Positions 51,838-60,537 of a stretch of 64,000 bases of DNA are shown piece by piece (position 1 is the first letter of the stretch; the number at the start of each line of letters is the position of its first letter). The notes below the pieces were generated by a model that was not told where the DNA came from, did no database searches, and saw only the letters and a list, made by a program, of their open reading frames with translations. This stretch comes from Marinomonas algicola (GTDB taxonomy: Bacteria; Pseudomonadota; Gammaproteobacteria; Pseudomonadales; Marinomonadaceae). The stretch covers positions 3,720,001 to 3,784,000 of the forward strand of contig NZ_CP061941.1 in assembly GCF_014805825.1 (NCBI RefSeq). Reading direction: 5' to 3'. Both the position numbers and the translations under genes were made by a program.

Positions 51838-52830
51838 ATGAAAAAAATAAGCCTTACTCTAACCACAGCAGCCTTAACTCTTGCCGCTGGTACTGTCTCA
51901 GCAAATTGCGATCCAGGTGAAGTGGTTGCAAAATTTAGCCACGTAACAGGTGGTACGACTCACCCTAAAGTGGTTGCGGCAAACAGTTTAGCGGAACGCG
52001 TAAATGCTGAAATGAATGGCAAAATGTGTGTTGAAGTTTATCCTAACTCAACCTTATTTGGTGATTCAAAAGAATTAGAAGCCTTATTATTAGGTGATGT
52101 ACAGTTACTCGCGCCTTCTCTTTCCAAGTTCGGCTCTTATACTGAAAAATACGGTGTATTTGACCTTCCATTTATCTTTAAAGACATGGATGCAGCTATT
52201 CGTTTTACCAACTCAGATAATGGTAAAGCACTACTGACAGAAATGGATGAATATGCTGGCTTCGTTGGTTTAGGTTATTGGATGTCTGGTATGAAATATT
52301 TCTCAGCCAACAAAACACTCAACGTACCAAGCGATGCAGAAGGGTTAAAATTCCGTGTGCAAACGTCCGATGTAGCGAAACAAATGATTTCCGCTATGGG
52401 TGCATCACCTCAAGCAATGGCCTTTTCAGAAGTATACGGTGCATTGCAGACAGGTGTTGTTGATGGTCAAGAAAACACTTGGTCTAACATTTACACTAAA
52501 AAGTTTTTTGAAGTTCAAGAAAGCGTGACCGAAACCAACCACCAGTTATTGGCTTACTTGTTTATGACATCTTCTGATTTCCTTAAGAGTCTGGACAAAG
52601 ACACGCGTGAACAATTCATGCAAATTGCGGATGAAGTTACCCAAGCGGCTAACTTGAATGTTAAAGCCGCTGAAGCCACTAACAGAGCAAACATTCTTAA
52701 AGCCGGCGGCACAATTATCGAATTGACCCCAGCTCAGCGCCAAGAATGGGTAGATACAATGAAGCCTGTGTGGAAACAGTTTGAAAAAGATATCGGTAAA
52801 GATTTGATTGACGCGGCGGCTGGCGCTTAA
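51838..52830 (+). CDS. dctP: TRAP transporter substrate-binding protein DctP
   Basis: 331-aa periplasmic protein. ATG at 51838 (MKKISLTLTTAALTLAAGTV, cleavage near SA-NCDPG) has GGAG 10 nt upstream; the frame back to 51766 lacks a signal. Features of DctP: FSHVTGGTTHPKVVAANSLAERVNAEMNGKMCVEVYPNSTLFGDSKELEALLLGDVQLLAPS, the carboxylate-binding arginine segment GLKFRVQTSDVAKQM, and QENTWSNIYTKKFFEVQ. It binds a C4-dicarboxylate or similar organic acid. The gap before it (51580-51837) has only a weak hairpin after tmcA. Operon with dctQ and dctM. Confidence 0.93.
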   Translation: MKKISLTLTTAALTLAAGTVSANCDPGEVVAKFSHVTGGTTHPKVVAANSLAERVNAEMNGKMCVEVYPNSTLFGDSKELEALLLGDVQLLAPSLSKFGSYTEKYGVFDLPFIFKDMDAAIRFTNSDNGKALLTEMDEYAGFVGLGYWMSGMKYFSANKTLNVPSDAEGLKFRVQTSDVAKQMISAMGASPQAMAFSEVYGALQTGVVDGQENTWSNIYTKKFFEVQESVTETNHQLLAYLFMTSSDFLKSLDKDTREQFMQIADEVTQAANLNVKAAEATNRANILKAGGTIIELTPAQRQEWVDTMKPVWKQFEKDIGKDLIDAAAGA

Positions 52831-52843
52831 TCAAACCGTTACC

Positions 52844-52870
52844 TTGGTAGGTCCCTCTGGGGCCTACCAA
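52844..52870 (+). other. Intercistronic hairpin after dctP
   Basis: TTGGTAGG (52844-52851) pairs with CCTACCAA (52863-52870), 14 nt after the dctP stop, without a T-run. It probably stabilises the dctP message relative to dctQM, matching the need for excess binding protein. Confidence 0.65.
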
Positions 52871-52963
52871 TTCTGTCTATTCGATTACTTACTTATCACT
52901 CTTCCTTATTGAGCAAATGCCTCGGACTATCGAATCATCCTCATTCGTTCAGGAGACAAACCC

Positions 52964-53641
52964 ATGACATATTGGCCTCACTTTTACTTACTTATTTTAA
53001 TACTCATTATTTGGGGTCTTGAAAAAATCATTCCAAAGAAAATGGAACGACTTGAAGAGAACCTAATGATCATCATTATTGCTTCGATTATGGCCGTTTC
53101 TTTTGGGCAGGTTATAGCCCGTTACGGTTTTAACACGGGTTGGGATGCCGCTTTAGAATTTAATACAATCGCTTTTTCTTGGTTAGTACTTTTAGGAATG
53201 AGTTATGGGATTAAAACAGGTATCCATTTAGGTGTGGACATCGTTCTCAATGCCGTACCATCCCATGTGTCTAAATCCCTTTCTTTGTTTGGCGCGGCCG
53301 CAACCTGCCTTTACGGGCTTATATTACTAGACTCAACTTGGGTGGCATTACTTGGCATTGACGTTAATGGTGGCGCTCTCGAATACTGGTCCAAAATGTT
53401 TAAAATTGGCATAGGTTCTGATGAACTTCGTTACCCTGTTTTTGTTCAAGAAATGTTTGATTTAAGACCTAGGGTGCATCGCTGGATCGTCCTTATTGTG
53501 CTTCCTATTAGTTTAGCACTGCTGTCATACCGTTCTATACAGGCGTTTGTAGATATTCTCTCAGGCAAGCGTGCCATGCTCATCAGTGGGCATGAAGCAC
53601 AAGACCTTGTTGAAGAACACAAAAACGTTATTAAAGATTAA
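52964..53641 (+). CDS. dctQ: TRAP transporter small membrane subunit DctQ
   Basis: 225-aa inner-membrane protein with four main hydrophobic helices (LMIIIIASIMAVSFGQVIARYGF, EFNTIAFSWLVLLGMSYGIKTGIHLGVDI, LFGAAATCLYGLILLDSTWVALL, IVLIVLPISLALLSYRSIQAFVD). The Arg/Tyr region VIARYGFNTGWDAALEF is the DctQ family hallmark. It is longer than many DctQ proteins (about 160-180 aa), with an extra loop near residues 130-165. GGAG precedes the ATG. Works with DctM as a Na+-driven importer; 18 bp separate it from dctM. Confidence 0.9.
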   Translation: MTYWPHFYLLILILIIWGLEKIIPKKMERLEENLMIIIIASIMAVSFGQVIARYGFNTGWDAALEFNTIAFSWLVLLGMSYGIKTGIHLGVDIVLNAVPSHVSKSLSLFGAAATCLYGLILLDSTWVALLGIDVNGGALEYWSKMFKIGIGSDELRYPVFVQEMFDLRPRVHRWIVLIVLPISLALLSYRSIQAFVDILSGKRAMLISGHEAQDLVEEHKNVIKD

Positions 53642-53659
53642 TGCAGTAAGGAGCTTATT

Positions 53660-55273
53660 GTGGAATCCATCATTTTATTTATGCTTGTATTAACCTTGCT
53701 GTTTATTGGCTTACCAGTCGGTATTTCACTTGGTTTATCATCGATATTATTTATTACTTTCTTTTCTCATGATTCATTATCATCCGTAGCAATCTCTTTA
53801 TTCGGGGTTGGTAGCCATTACACACTACTTGCTATCCCATTTTTTATTATCGCTTCTTCTTATATGTCAACAGGTGGTGTGGCGAAACGATTGATTAACT
53901 TTGCCATAGCCAGCGTTGGGCATTTTCGAGGTGGCTTAGCGATGGCATCCGTCTTGGCTTGTATGATGTTCGCCGCTCTGTCAGGTTCTTCACCTGCCAC
54001 TGTTGTGGCCATAGGTACCATTGCTATTGCGGGGATGCGTCAAGTGGGTTACTCAAAAGAGTTTGCTGCAGGCATCATTGCTAACGCAGGTACACTTGGT
54101 ATTCTGATTCCTCCTTCTATCGTTATGGTTGTTTACGCCGCGGCAACAGACGTATCTGTTGGACGTATGTTCCTAGCAGGGGTCATTCCAGGTTTAATGG
54201 CGGGCGGTATGTTAATGCTCGCTATTTATGTCGTTGCACGCATCAAAGGTTTGCCGTCGGAAGAATGGAAAGGCTTTGGGGCCATTGTTCGTGGTGGTAA
54301 AGAGGCTGGCTGGGGATTATTCCTTATTGTGATCATCATGGGTGGTATCTACGGCGGTGTATTTACGCCTACAGAAGCCGCAGTGGTGGCGGCCGTTTAC
54401 TCGATCTTTATTGCGTTATTTGTTTATCGTGATATGGGTCCATTAAAAGACACACCTTGGGTGGTTGAAACAGATTCAAAGGTAGCTAAAGTTGGCTTTA
54501 ATGGATTAGTCTATGGCGTTTCATTCTTTTTAGTTTGGGAAATCCTATCTTTCTTTGCACTTTCTAATAGTGAAAACATCACCAGTGGAGACAGAGCGAT
54601 TTGGGGACTGATTATGTCCATTACTATCTCTATCTTCTATGTGTTTATTAGAGGTAAAAATGTAGACGCTTCTATCCCAGCCTGCTTATTAGCTGGTATT
54701 CCAATCTGGGGACGCAACCTTAGTGTAATGGCTCGCAGTTTCTTTCCAGCCTTGTTTGGAGAAGAGTCTCGTAAGGTTATGTTTGAAGGGACGAAGACAA
54801 CCATCATGCTGATGTTTATCATCGCTAATGCTTTCTTATTCGCTCATACCCTATCCGCTGAACGTATTCCTCAAATGATTACAGAGTGGATGCTTGGGGT
54901 TGGCTTCAACTGGTTTACCTTCCTAATTGCTGTCAATATTCTATTGTTAATTGGCGGACAATTCATGGAGCCTTCAGGGTTACTTGTTATTGTCGCTCCT
55001 GTTGTCTTCCCAATTGCAATGGAGTTAGGTGTTGACCCAATCCATTTAGGCATCATGATGGTAGTAAATATGGAAATTGGCATGATTACCCCACCAATAG
55101 GATTAAATCTATTTGTGACGTCAGGAATAACAGGGATGAGCTTAGCCAGTGTTGTTAAAGCGGCGATGCCTTTTGTTGCGGTATTAATGGTTTTCCTAAT
55201 ACTCGTTACGTATATCCCTGCACTATCAACCTTCCTACCTTATGCGATAATGGGGCCAGAAATCATCCATTAA
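53660..55273 (+). CDS. dctM: TRAP transporter large membrane subunit DctM, long form
   Basis: 537-aa transporter subunit, about 110 residues longer than ordinary DctM (about 425 aa). GTG start with GGAG 7 nt upstream. The first half has FIGLPVGISLGLSS, AIPFFIIASSYMSTGGVAKRLINFA and FAALSGSSPATVVAIGTI, then GILIPPSIVMVVYAAATDVSVGRMFLAGVIPG and GGIYGGVFTPTEAAVVAAVYS. Residues about 258-375 are an insertion with two extra hydrophobic helices and a basic loop, after which the family pattern resumes (ILLLIGGQFMEPSGLLVIVAPVVFPIAMELGVDPIHLGIMMVVNMEIGMITPPIGLNLFV). Substrate probably C4-dicarboxylate or a related acid. Confidence 0.92.
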   Translation: MESIILFMLVLTLLFIGLPVGISLGLSSILFITFFSHDSLSSVAISLFGVGSHYTLLAIPFFIIASSYMSTGGVAKRLINFAIASVGHFRGGLAMASVLACMMFAALSGSSPATVVAIGTIAIAGMRQVGYSKEFAAGIIANAGTLGILIPPSIVMVVYAAATDVSVGRMFLAGVIPGLMAGGMLMLAIYVVARIKGLPSEEWKGFGAIVRGGKEAGWGLFLIVIIMGGIYGGVFTPTEAAVVAAVYSIFIALFVYRDMGPLKDTPWVVETDSKVAKVGFNGLVYGVSFFLVWEILSFFALSNSENITSGDRAIWGLIMSITISIFYVFIRGKNVDASIPACLLAGIPIWGRNLSVMARSFFPALFGEESRKVMFEGTKTTIMLMFIIANAFLFAHTLSAERIPQMITEWMLGVGFNWFTFLIAVNILLLIGGQFMEPSGLLVIVAPVVFPIAMELGVDPIHLGIMMVVNMEIGMITPPIGLNLFVTSGITGMSLASVVKAAMPFVAVLMVFLILVTYIPALSTFLPYAIMGPEIIH

Positions 55274-55297
55274 CCTAATTTAACAAAGGTTCATCAA

Positions 55298-55339
55298 AGC
55301 TCTACATAGGCATATAAAGCGCTATGTAGAGCTTTTTTT
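55298..55339 (+). terminator. Bidirectional terminator after the TRAP operon
   Basis: AGCTCTACATAG (55298-55309) pairs with CTATGTAGAGCT (55322-55333), followed by a run of seven T. It ends dctPQM and also lies just beyond the stop of the opposing kinase gene at the end of the T6SS cluster. Confidence 0.9.
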
Positions 55340-56072
55340 ATGGATTTAAAGAGCGCCTAAAATCGTCTAACACCTCAAGCAATTTGGATTTAATAACGTC
55401 ATCAATAGGTGTCATGCACAGTTGTTGTTGGCGGTAAGATATATAATCCGTTAAAGACAATGTTTTTAGTGTAACAGGAGGGATTGCATTGACGAGATCT
55501 ACTATAATAAAAAAGGCATGCCAATCGACGAAGGCTAAAACTGTTGTTTGTGTGTAATCATCCGGCAAGGCATAACTCAGGGTTGTTATAAGATAGGGCT
55601 TTGTATCATTAGATGAACCAATCCAGTTGGCCGCTGCGTAATCGATAAGTCGAGCCCTACCATTTGGAGAAACAATTACATTCGAGGCTTTCACATCCCC
55701 ATGTACAATGCCTTTTTTATGAAGCGTATCCAGTTCATAAAACAACGATTCTATAAATGGAATAACGTGAAACGCTATCCGTTTAGAGCGGCCTTTTGAT
55801 TTCAGAAAATCAGACAGGCTTATACCATCAAGAAATTCAAGAAGCAGCAATGTTCTCCCTTCATGGAGATTGCGCCGAGATAGGAAACTCTCTCCTTCAG
55901 CCCTTCCTGTCCAAACGGCTTCTCGGCGGAGAAAGTAATCATCTCGTTGGCTCAGCCCCCATTTCAATTTATGTGACACATTATTAGCATAAGACAGTTT
56001 TGCGCTTCTCTTACTTAATAATAGAGCACCATCATAATGTGACAGAGCCAACCATTTATTTAGGTCAAACAT
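55338..56072 (-). CDS. Ser/Thr protein kinase-like protein at the end of the T6SS cluster
   Basis: 244-aa protein kinase fold. The catalytic loop reads HGDVKASN (residues 124-131), a variant of HRDxKxxN that keeps the catalytic Asp and Asn; the metal-binding DFG is DYA at 144-146. The N-lobe is short and I cannot see a normal glycine-rich loop, though the hinge-like LLLLEFLDGISLSDFL is clear. T6SS clusters often carry PpkA/Stk kinases that phosphorylate an FHA protein, and TagH with an FHA domain is encoded upstream in the same cluster. It starts 3 bp after the tssM stop. Activity versus pseudokinase is open. Confidence 0.75.
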   Translation of the reverse strand: MFDLNKWLALSHYDGALLLSKRSAKLSYANNVSHKLKWGLSQRDDYFLRREAVWTGRAEGESFLSRRNLHEGRTLLLLEFLDGISLSDFLKSKGRSKRIAFHVIPFIESLFYELDTLHKKGIVHGDVKASNVIVSPNGRARLIDYAAANWIGSSNDTKPYLITTLSYALPDDYTQTTVLAFVDWHAFFIIVDLVNAIPPVTLKTLSLTDYISYRQQQLCMTPIDDVIKSKLLEVLDDFRRSLNP

Positions 56073-56075
56073 TGA

Positions 56076-59000
56076 TTACAAACGATCAGGTAAAGCGATT
56101 CCAGAAAAAAAGCTCGGAGAAAAAGGGTTATACTCAAGCTCTGATTTGATCAATAACGCCACACTACTCTCATTGTAATTGAAGTTAAGTAAGGCCTCTT
56201 TTGTTCCAAACTGACGAGAGCTACGCATCACATCCGCTACTCTAAACCAGTTCCAATAACCCGACACACTTTTACGATAGATACTGTTGTCTCGATCGAC
56301 TAATTCAAGCGTGATTCTTTCATCTTGATTTGAAGGCGTAGGCCATTCTAATCGTTGCCATAAAGTTGGCCCATTAGTATAGCGAAATAACGTACTTTCA
56401 CCATTTAGCGAAAAGCGAATCAAATTTGGAGTCATAGACTGTGCTCGAATGAAAAACTGTGTCGCCAATTCATTATTATTAAATAAAGTTGAGTGTATTT
56501 TTTGCCATTTTTGTTCAAAAATACGATAACTTGCATTTATTGAAAAGTGCTGACGAGGTAAAAAACCCTTAATCAATAACTCATTACTTTCTTTTGAAAA
56601 ATATGGCTCATACCTTGTTGAAAAATCAATAAAGACGCTTTCATTACCAAAGAAGGCCTTAAAATCCAGTAAGTTAATATCATTATTGGATGCTTTATAA
56701 ATAGGGTAACGCCCAGCCATTTTGGCCTTATAAAACTGCGTTACTTGCTGCCAATCACGGTTGATTAATCCACGGATGTCCTGTAATGCAAGCCGATTGA
56801 TTACTCTCGCTTGCCCTTTTAACAATTCAGGCAATATAGAAACCGAATACCTAGACGACAAATTAGAAAGCTGCATTAAGGTATTACTGGCATCAACATT
56901 CTCTAATTGATCCAAAAAGTACTGACCTCTATCCTGCGCTTCATTGGACTGATTTACCCAAACTAATGTATTTTGTAACTGGGCTAATGCCATATTAAGA
57001 CGCGTTTGTCCGGTTTCATCGATCGCAATAAGCTTGTGATAAGACAAGAATGGCGAGGCAATGGAAGCGGCAACTCGATTCGCCGTATCACTCTGATCCG
57101 ACTCCAAACGTCCATTGACGACTGTGTTATTTTCTTCATTTTCCTCTGTTTTTTGCCCTGCTGATTCTTTAGAATCCACATCAAATCGAAGGTTAGTATT
57201 ACGATCGATCACTTTATAAAAATAAATTAAAGGTGAAAATGCGTTATCCGCGGCCATGCTTATCTGTAACTTACTGTCACCCCAAGTCTCTATTGATGCC
57301 CATTCCACATTCGAAGAGAATTTTTTCCAATACGCTATGTAGTCATCAATAAATCGATCGCGTAATTGCTTATTAATTTTATTAATTTCCGCCTCACCAT
57401 TAACTCTTCCCATAACCCCTTCGTAAGATTTAATCGCTTCACTCGCTAACTCAAAGCCCGTGCTGGTATAAAGGTCATGAAAACCAGACTCAGTGAATAA
57501 ATATGGAATTAAATAACCTGAAAAATTCTCTTTGAATTTGAAAACCTGCTGATAAGAAGGGCCTAACTGCTCCCTAAAGTCGATACGTCTGGCAAAATGA
57601 GGGTTTTGTAGAATGTGTTGATATAATAGTTCGCTCATATCTTCGGATGTTAGCGTCGATTTTGCTAGACCAATAAGCTCTCTATCCGCAGGCATAGGAA
57701 CGGCACTGGTGGTTAAGATATCGTAAGCGAGTTCTTCAAAGCGACTTAATAGTTGTTCATCACCGTTTCCCTCTTCCTTTAACGCGCCAATATAATAAGA
57801 GACTAAGGTATCAATATTGTTTCTCTGAGGGTCGTAGAGTATTTGCTCTACATTTAAAAGCTCTAACGTTTTTACCTTATCGTCTAACTTATTATAAACA
57901 AACAGATCTTTCATCAAATAATCGCGCATTAATGACAGTAAAACGCGATCTAACGCCGCATAATACTCACCTTTAACCTCATCACGAATACTCGAATCAG
58001 GGAGGATATCGGTTATATACCAAGGTGAAGGCTGCTGATATAAGAAATGTATTTGCCTTAATTCAGATAAACTAAAGACAGGTGATGCTAAATCGTCAGG
58101 AATAATCTCATTTGCTTGTAAGTTTTCCTTATATTCTTGAAGTTTCGCAATCGCTTGCTGGTCAAGCATTTGTTGATAATCAAAGTTCGATTTAAGGAGC
58201 ACTACAAAAGCGACAAATAACGCCGTTAAGCCACCATAGACTAAGGTTTTTGTGACTCTAAATAAGGTTTCTTTCCTAACGTTGACCCCTACTAGATCAG
58301 ACTCTAGAATAATACAGCGTCGTAATACATTTTTACCAAATAAGCTTAAACTACTTTTTGACGCGGTAGTATGCTTAAGCCTTTCATAGCCTAAATCAGA
58401 AGAGTGGACCATCGTAAGAATATCCGTTTGATTTTTCTCAGCCCCTGAATTGACGAAAAAATACCCTCTAAAACGTATGGGTTTGTCATCATAATGATGT
58501 TCTTCAAACGTCTGTGTTAAAAATTGCTCAATGTCCGTCTTCAACGCATTAATTTGAAAAATACCAGCCACTAAAGACTCTCGATATTCGGTATTAAGTT
58601 GTTTCTTCAAGAAAACAGTAATGCTGTTCGCTAGATTTCTTTGAATTTCATCAAAGGAATTTGCAAACCATGTCTTATCAAAACCGCTTTTATTCTCGAC
58701 AGCCATCAAAGCCCCAAACGGTTTTTCACGCAGATTCTCATCTAACGTTGAAAAAATCTCACAGAAATCGGCCACTGCAGACAACTCACTGAATACAGAA
58801 TAAACAGGTAACGACAAACCACAACTCTGGTCTAAGTATTTTATGGTGGTACGATAGCGTTTTGAGACATCGAATAATGACTTATCATCTGTTGACACCA
58901 GCTCAGATAACGAAAAAGAAGAGATGATCCCGTTCGCTACTTGGCGAGGACGTTTCTTTTTCAACAAAGTTAATAATTGGTCCAATTGAAAAGACAGTTG

Positions 59001-59489
59001 AGAGGCTTGCTTGGTTAAATGAATACTCACAATTACCGATGTTTCACTTACCCAGAAGCGGCAAATAGACGCCTGTATTTCAACATCATCCTCATTGTCC
59101 ACCAACTCATAGCCCATCTGTTGTAATAACACAGACTGATTCTCATGACTTTGATCGGATATAAAGAAATACCAAGGCGTTCTATAAGGCGACGTTGTTC
59201 GCCTAGCTTGAGTTTTCCAAAGATGATTAAACCGTTCTGTAAAATGAAGTTTAGAGTAAGCCGCTCTTCTTATTTCTTCCTTATCTTCTTTGGGTTTTCT
59301 TTTTCTCCAGAGGTAAATAAAAGACATACAGGCCAATACGCTTACCACAATGACGCTAAAAAACCGCATGCTTAGCCATAATGTAGACTTTAAAGTCCAT
59401 AAATCAAAATACCAAAACAAGCCCGAAGTCATAGCAACGATTAATAAGGTGATTAAGATAGTAGCAATGACGGCTCTATATTTTTTCAT
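56076..59489 (-). CDS. tssM: T6SS membrane-complex protein TssM (IcmF)
   Basis: 1137-aa inner-membrane protein that spans the envelope and links TssL to TssJ. Helices lie at about residues 7-29 and 40-60, with a third near 410 (TLVYGGLTALFVAFVVLL). The C-terminal periplasmic IcmF/DUF1215-type region (FRFSLNGESTLFRYTNGPTLWQRLEWP-like segment near 1050) is present. The cytoplasmic GTPase-like domain does not show a Walker A: where others have PWYxxxGxxGxGKT, this protein reads PWYFFISDQSHENQSVLLQQ (105-124). The nucleotide site therefore appears lost, as in some other TssM proteins. Length is normal. Confidence 0.92.
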   Translation of the reverse strand: MKKYRAVIATILITLLIVAMTSGLFWYFDLWTLKSTLWLSMRFFSVIVVSVLACMSFIYLWRKRKPKEDKEEIRRAAYSKLHFTERFNHLWKTQARRTTSPYRTPWYFFISDQSHENQSVLLQQMGYELVDNEDDVEIQASICRFWVSETSVIVSIHLTKQASQLSFQLDQLLTLLKKKRPRQVANGIISSFSLSELVSTDDKSLFDVSKRYRTTIKYLDQSCGLSLPVYSVFSELSAVADFCEIFSTLDENLREKPFGALMAVENKSGFDKTWFANSFDEIQRNLANSITVFLKKQLNTEYRESLVAGIFQINALKTDIEQFLTQTFEEHHYDDKPIRFRGYFFVNSGAEKNQTDILTMVHSSDLGYERLKHTTASKSSLSLFGKNVLRRCIILESDLVGVNVRKETLFRVTKTLVYGGLTALFVAFVVLLKSNFDYQQMLDQQAIAKLQEYKENLQANEIIPDDLASPVFSLSELRQIHFLYQQPSPWYITDILPDSSIRDEVKGEYYAALDRVLLSLMRDYLMKDLFVYNKLDDKVKTLELLNVEQILYDPQRNNIDTLVSYYIGALKEEGNGDEQLLSRFEELAYDILTTSAVPMPADRELIGLAKSTLTSEDMSELLYQHILQNPHFARRIDFREQLGPSYQQVFKFKENFSGYLIPYLFTESGFHDLYTSTGFELASEAIKSYEGVMGRVNGEAEINKINKQLRDRFIDDYIAYWKKFSSNVEWASIETWGDSKLQISMAADNAFSPLIYFYKVIDRNTNLRFDVDSKESAGQKTEENEENNTVVNGRLESDQSDTANRVAASIASPFLSYHKLIAIDETGQTRLNMALAQLQNTLVWVNQSNEAQDRGQYFLDQLENVDASNTLMQLSNLSSRYSVSILPELLKGQARVINRLALQDIRGLINRDWQQVTQFYKAKMAGRYPIYKASNNDINLLDFKAFFGNESVFIDFSTRYEPYFSKESNELLIKGFLPRQHFSINASYRIFEQKWQKIHSTLFNNNELATQFFIRAQSMTPNLIRFSLNGESTLFRYTNGPTLWQRLEWPTPSNQDERITLELVDRDNSIYRKSVSGYWNWFRVADVMRSSRQFGTKEALLNFNYNESSVALLIKSELEYNPFSPSFFSGIALPDRL

Positions 59490-59576
59490 TGTTAAGTGCC
59501 TAAATTAAAAGTCTATAAATAAGTATATGGTCAATCATACCTGATGGTATTAACGGGTATTATGGCGGCTATAACA

Positions 59577-60533
59577 TTAATCGCCGCTACGATTCTGCGG
59601 CCGTCCATAACGGGCCGCCGCCGCGTCCATTTCTTCTGGTGTACTTGTATAGGTATACTCGATTGACTGTGAGTTTTTCGCACTGTAATAAGTATCGGTA
59701 AAGGTTTCCAGTGAGGAAAAATCACTCGCTCTCAAAGGAAGGGTTGAATCGTACCAATAGGAAGTACCGCCTAAAACAACAAGGATCAATAACCCAAAGA
59801 TAAGAAATTGCTGCCAGTATTTAACCGGTCGCTTAGGCTTAGTTAGCCTAAGCTGGCTACTATCTGGGGACATATTAATGCCATAACCATTCTTAGGTTC
59901 TACCATTAAATTTTTAGAAAATATTGTCGTTTCTAAACGCTGAACCAACCGATCAATTTGATGCGAGTTTGTTCCACGGAACTGACCTTGGAAACCCATT
60001 TTCAATAAAACATAAATTAACTCGATTAAATCGGCCAATAACACAGGTTGGGACAGTGCTCTTTCTGCCACAGCATAAAATTGCTCACCACCATTTTTAA
60101 TACCGAACAATTCACTCACTAACGTTTGATTTTCCCAGCCGGACTCTTCTCCCCATTCACTATGAAGGATTTGCTCATCCAGCATAATACAGAATAGGAA
60201 GCAGGTTTTATCTGGTACAGAAGCAGGATAATCCAATAAAGATACTTTGTATTTTAAATCCGTTATCGCTCTTTTTAACCCATTACGAAATACAAACAAG
60301 TCGGTTGGGCATTGCATACGCCCAATAGAAACGGTTAAAGATAAAACCGCAGAGCAAGCACTTAAGATAGGATTATCAAAGTAAGCGTATTTCTGTAAGT
60401 CTTCCGTATACTGAGCATGGTTTTTTAATATGTGTGCCGTTTCAAGCAGTTCACCAGCCTCATCCGATGATTTTTGTGACGTCTTATTAGGCGGCTCTAC
60501 GGCAACCGTTTCCTCATCAAGAAATTCATTCAT
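59577..60533 (-). CDS. tssL: T6SS protein TssL (DotU/IcmH)
   Basis: 318-aa tail-anchored inner-membrane protein of the T6SS envelope complex. The DotU cytoplasmic domain occupies about residues 50-220 (NPILSACSAVLSLTVSIGRM, DKTCFLFCIMLDEQILHSEWGEESGWENQTLVSELFGIKNGGEQFY, ELIYVLLKMGFQGQFRGT). One C-terminal helix (FLIFGLLILVVLGGTSYWY, about 247-265) is followed by a short periplasmic tail; no OmpA-like peptidoglycan-binding domain is attached. It lies 4 bp after the tssK stop and 87 bp before tssM. Confidence 0.92.
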   Translation of the reverse strand: MNEFLDEETVAVEPPNKTSQKSSDEAGELLETAHILKNHAQYTEDLQKYAYFDNPILSACSAVLSLTVSIGRMQCPTDLFVFRNGLKRAITDLKYKVSLLDYPASVPDKTCFLFCIMLDEQILHSEWGEESGWENQTLVSELFGIKNGGEQFYAVAERALSQPVLLADLIELIYVLLKMGFQGQFRGTNSHQIDRLVQRLETTIFSKNLMVEPKNGYGINMSPDSSQLRLTKPKRPVKYWQQFLIFGLLILVVLGGTSYWYDSTLPLRASDFSSLETFTDTYYSAKNSQSIEYTYTSTPEEMDAAAARYGRPQNRSGD

Positions 60534-60537
60534 TTGA

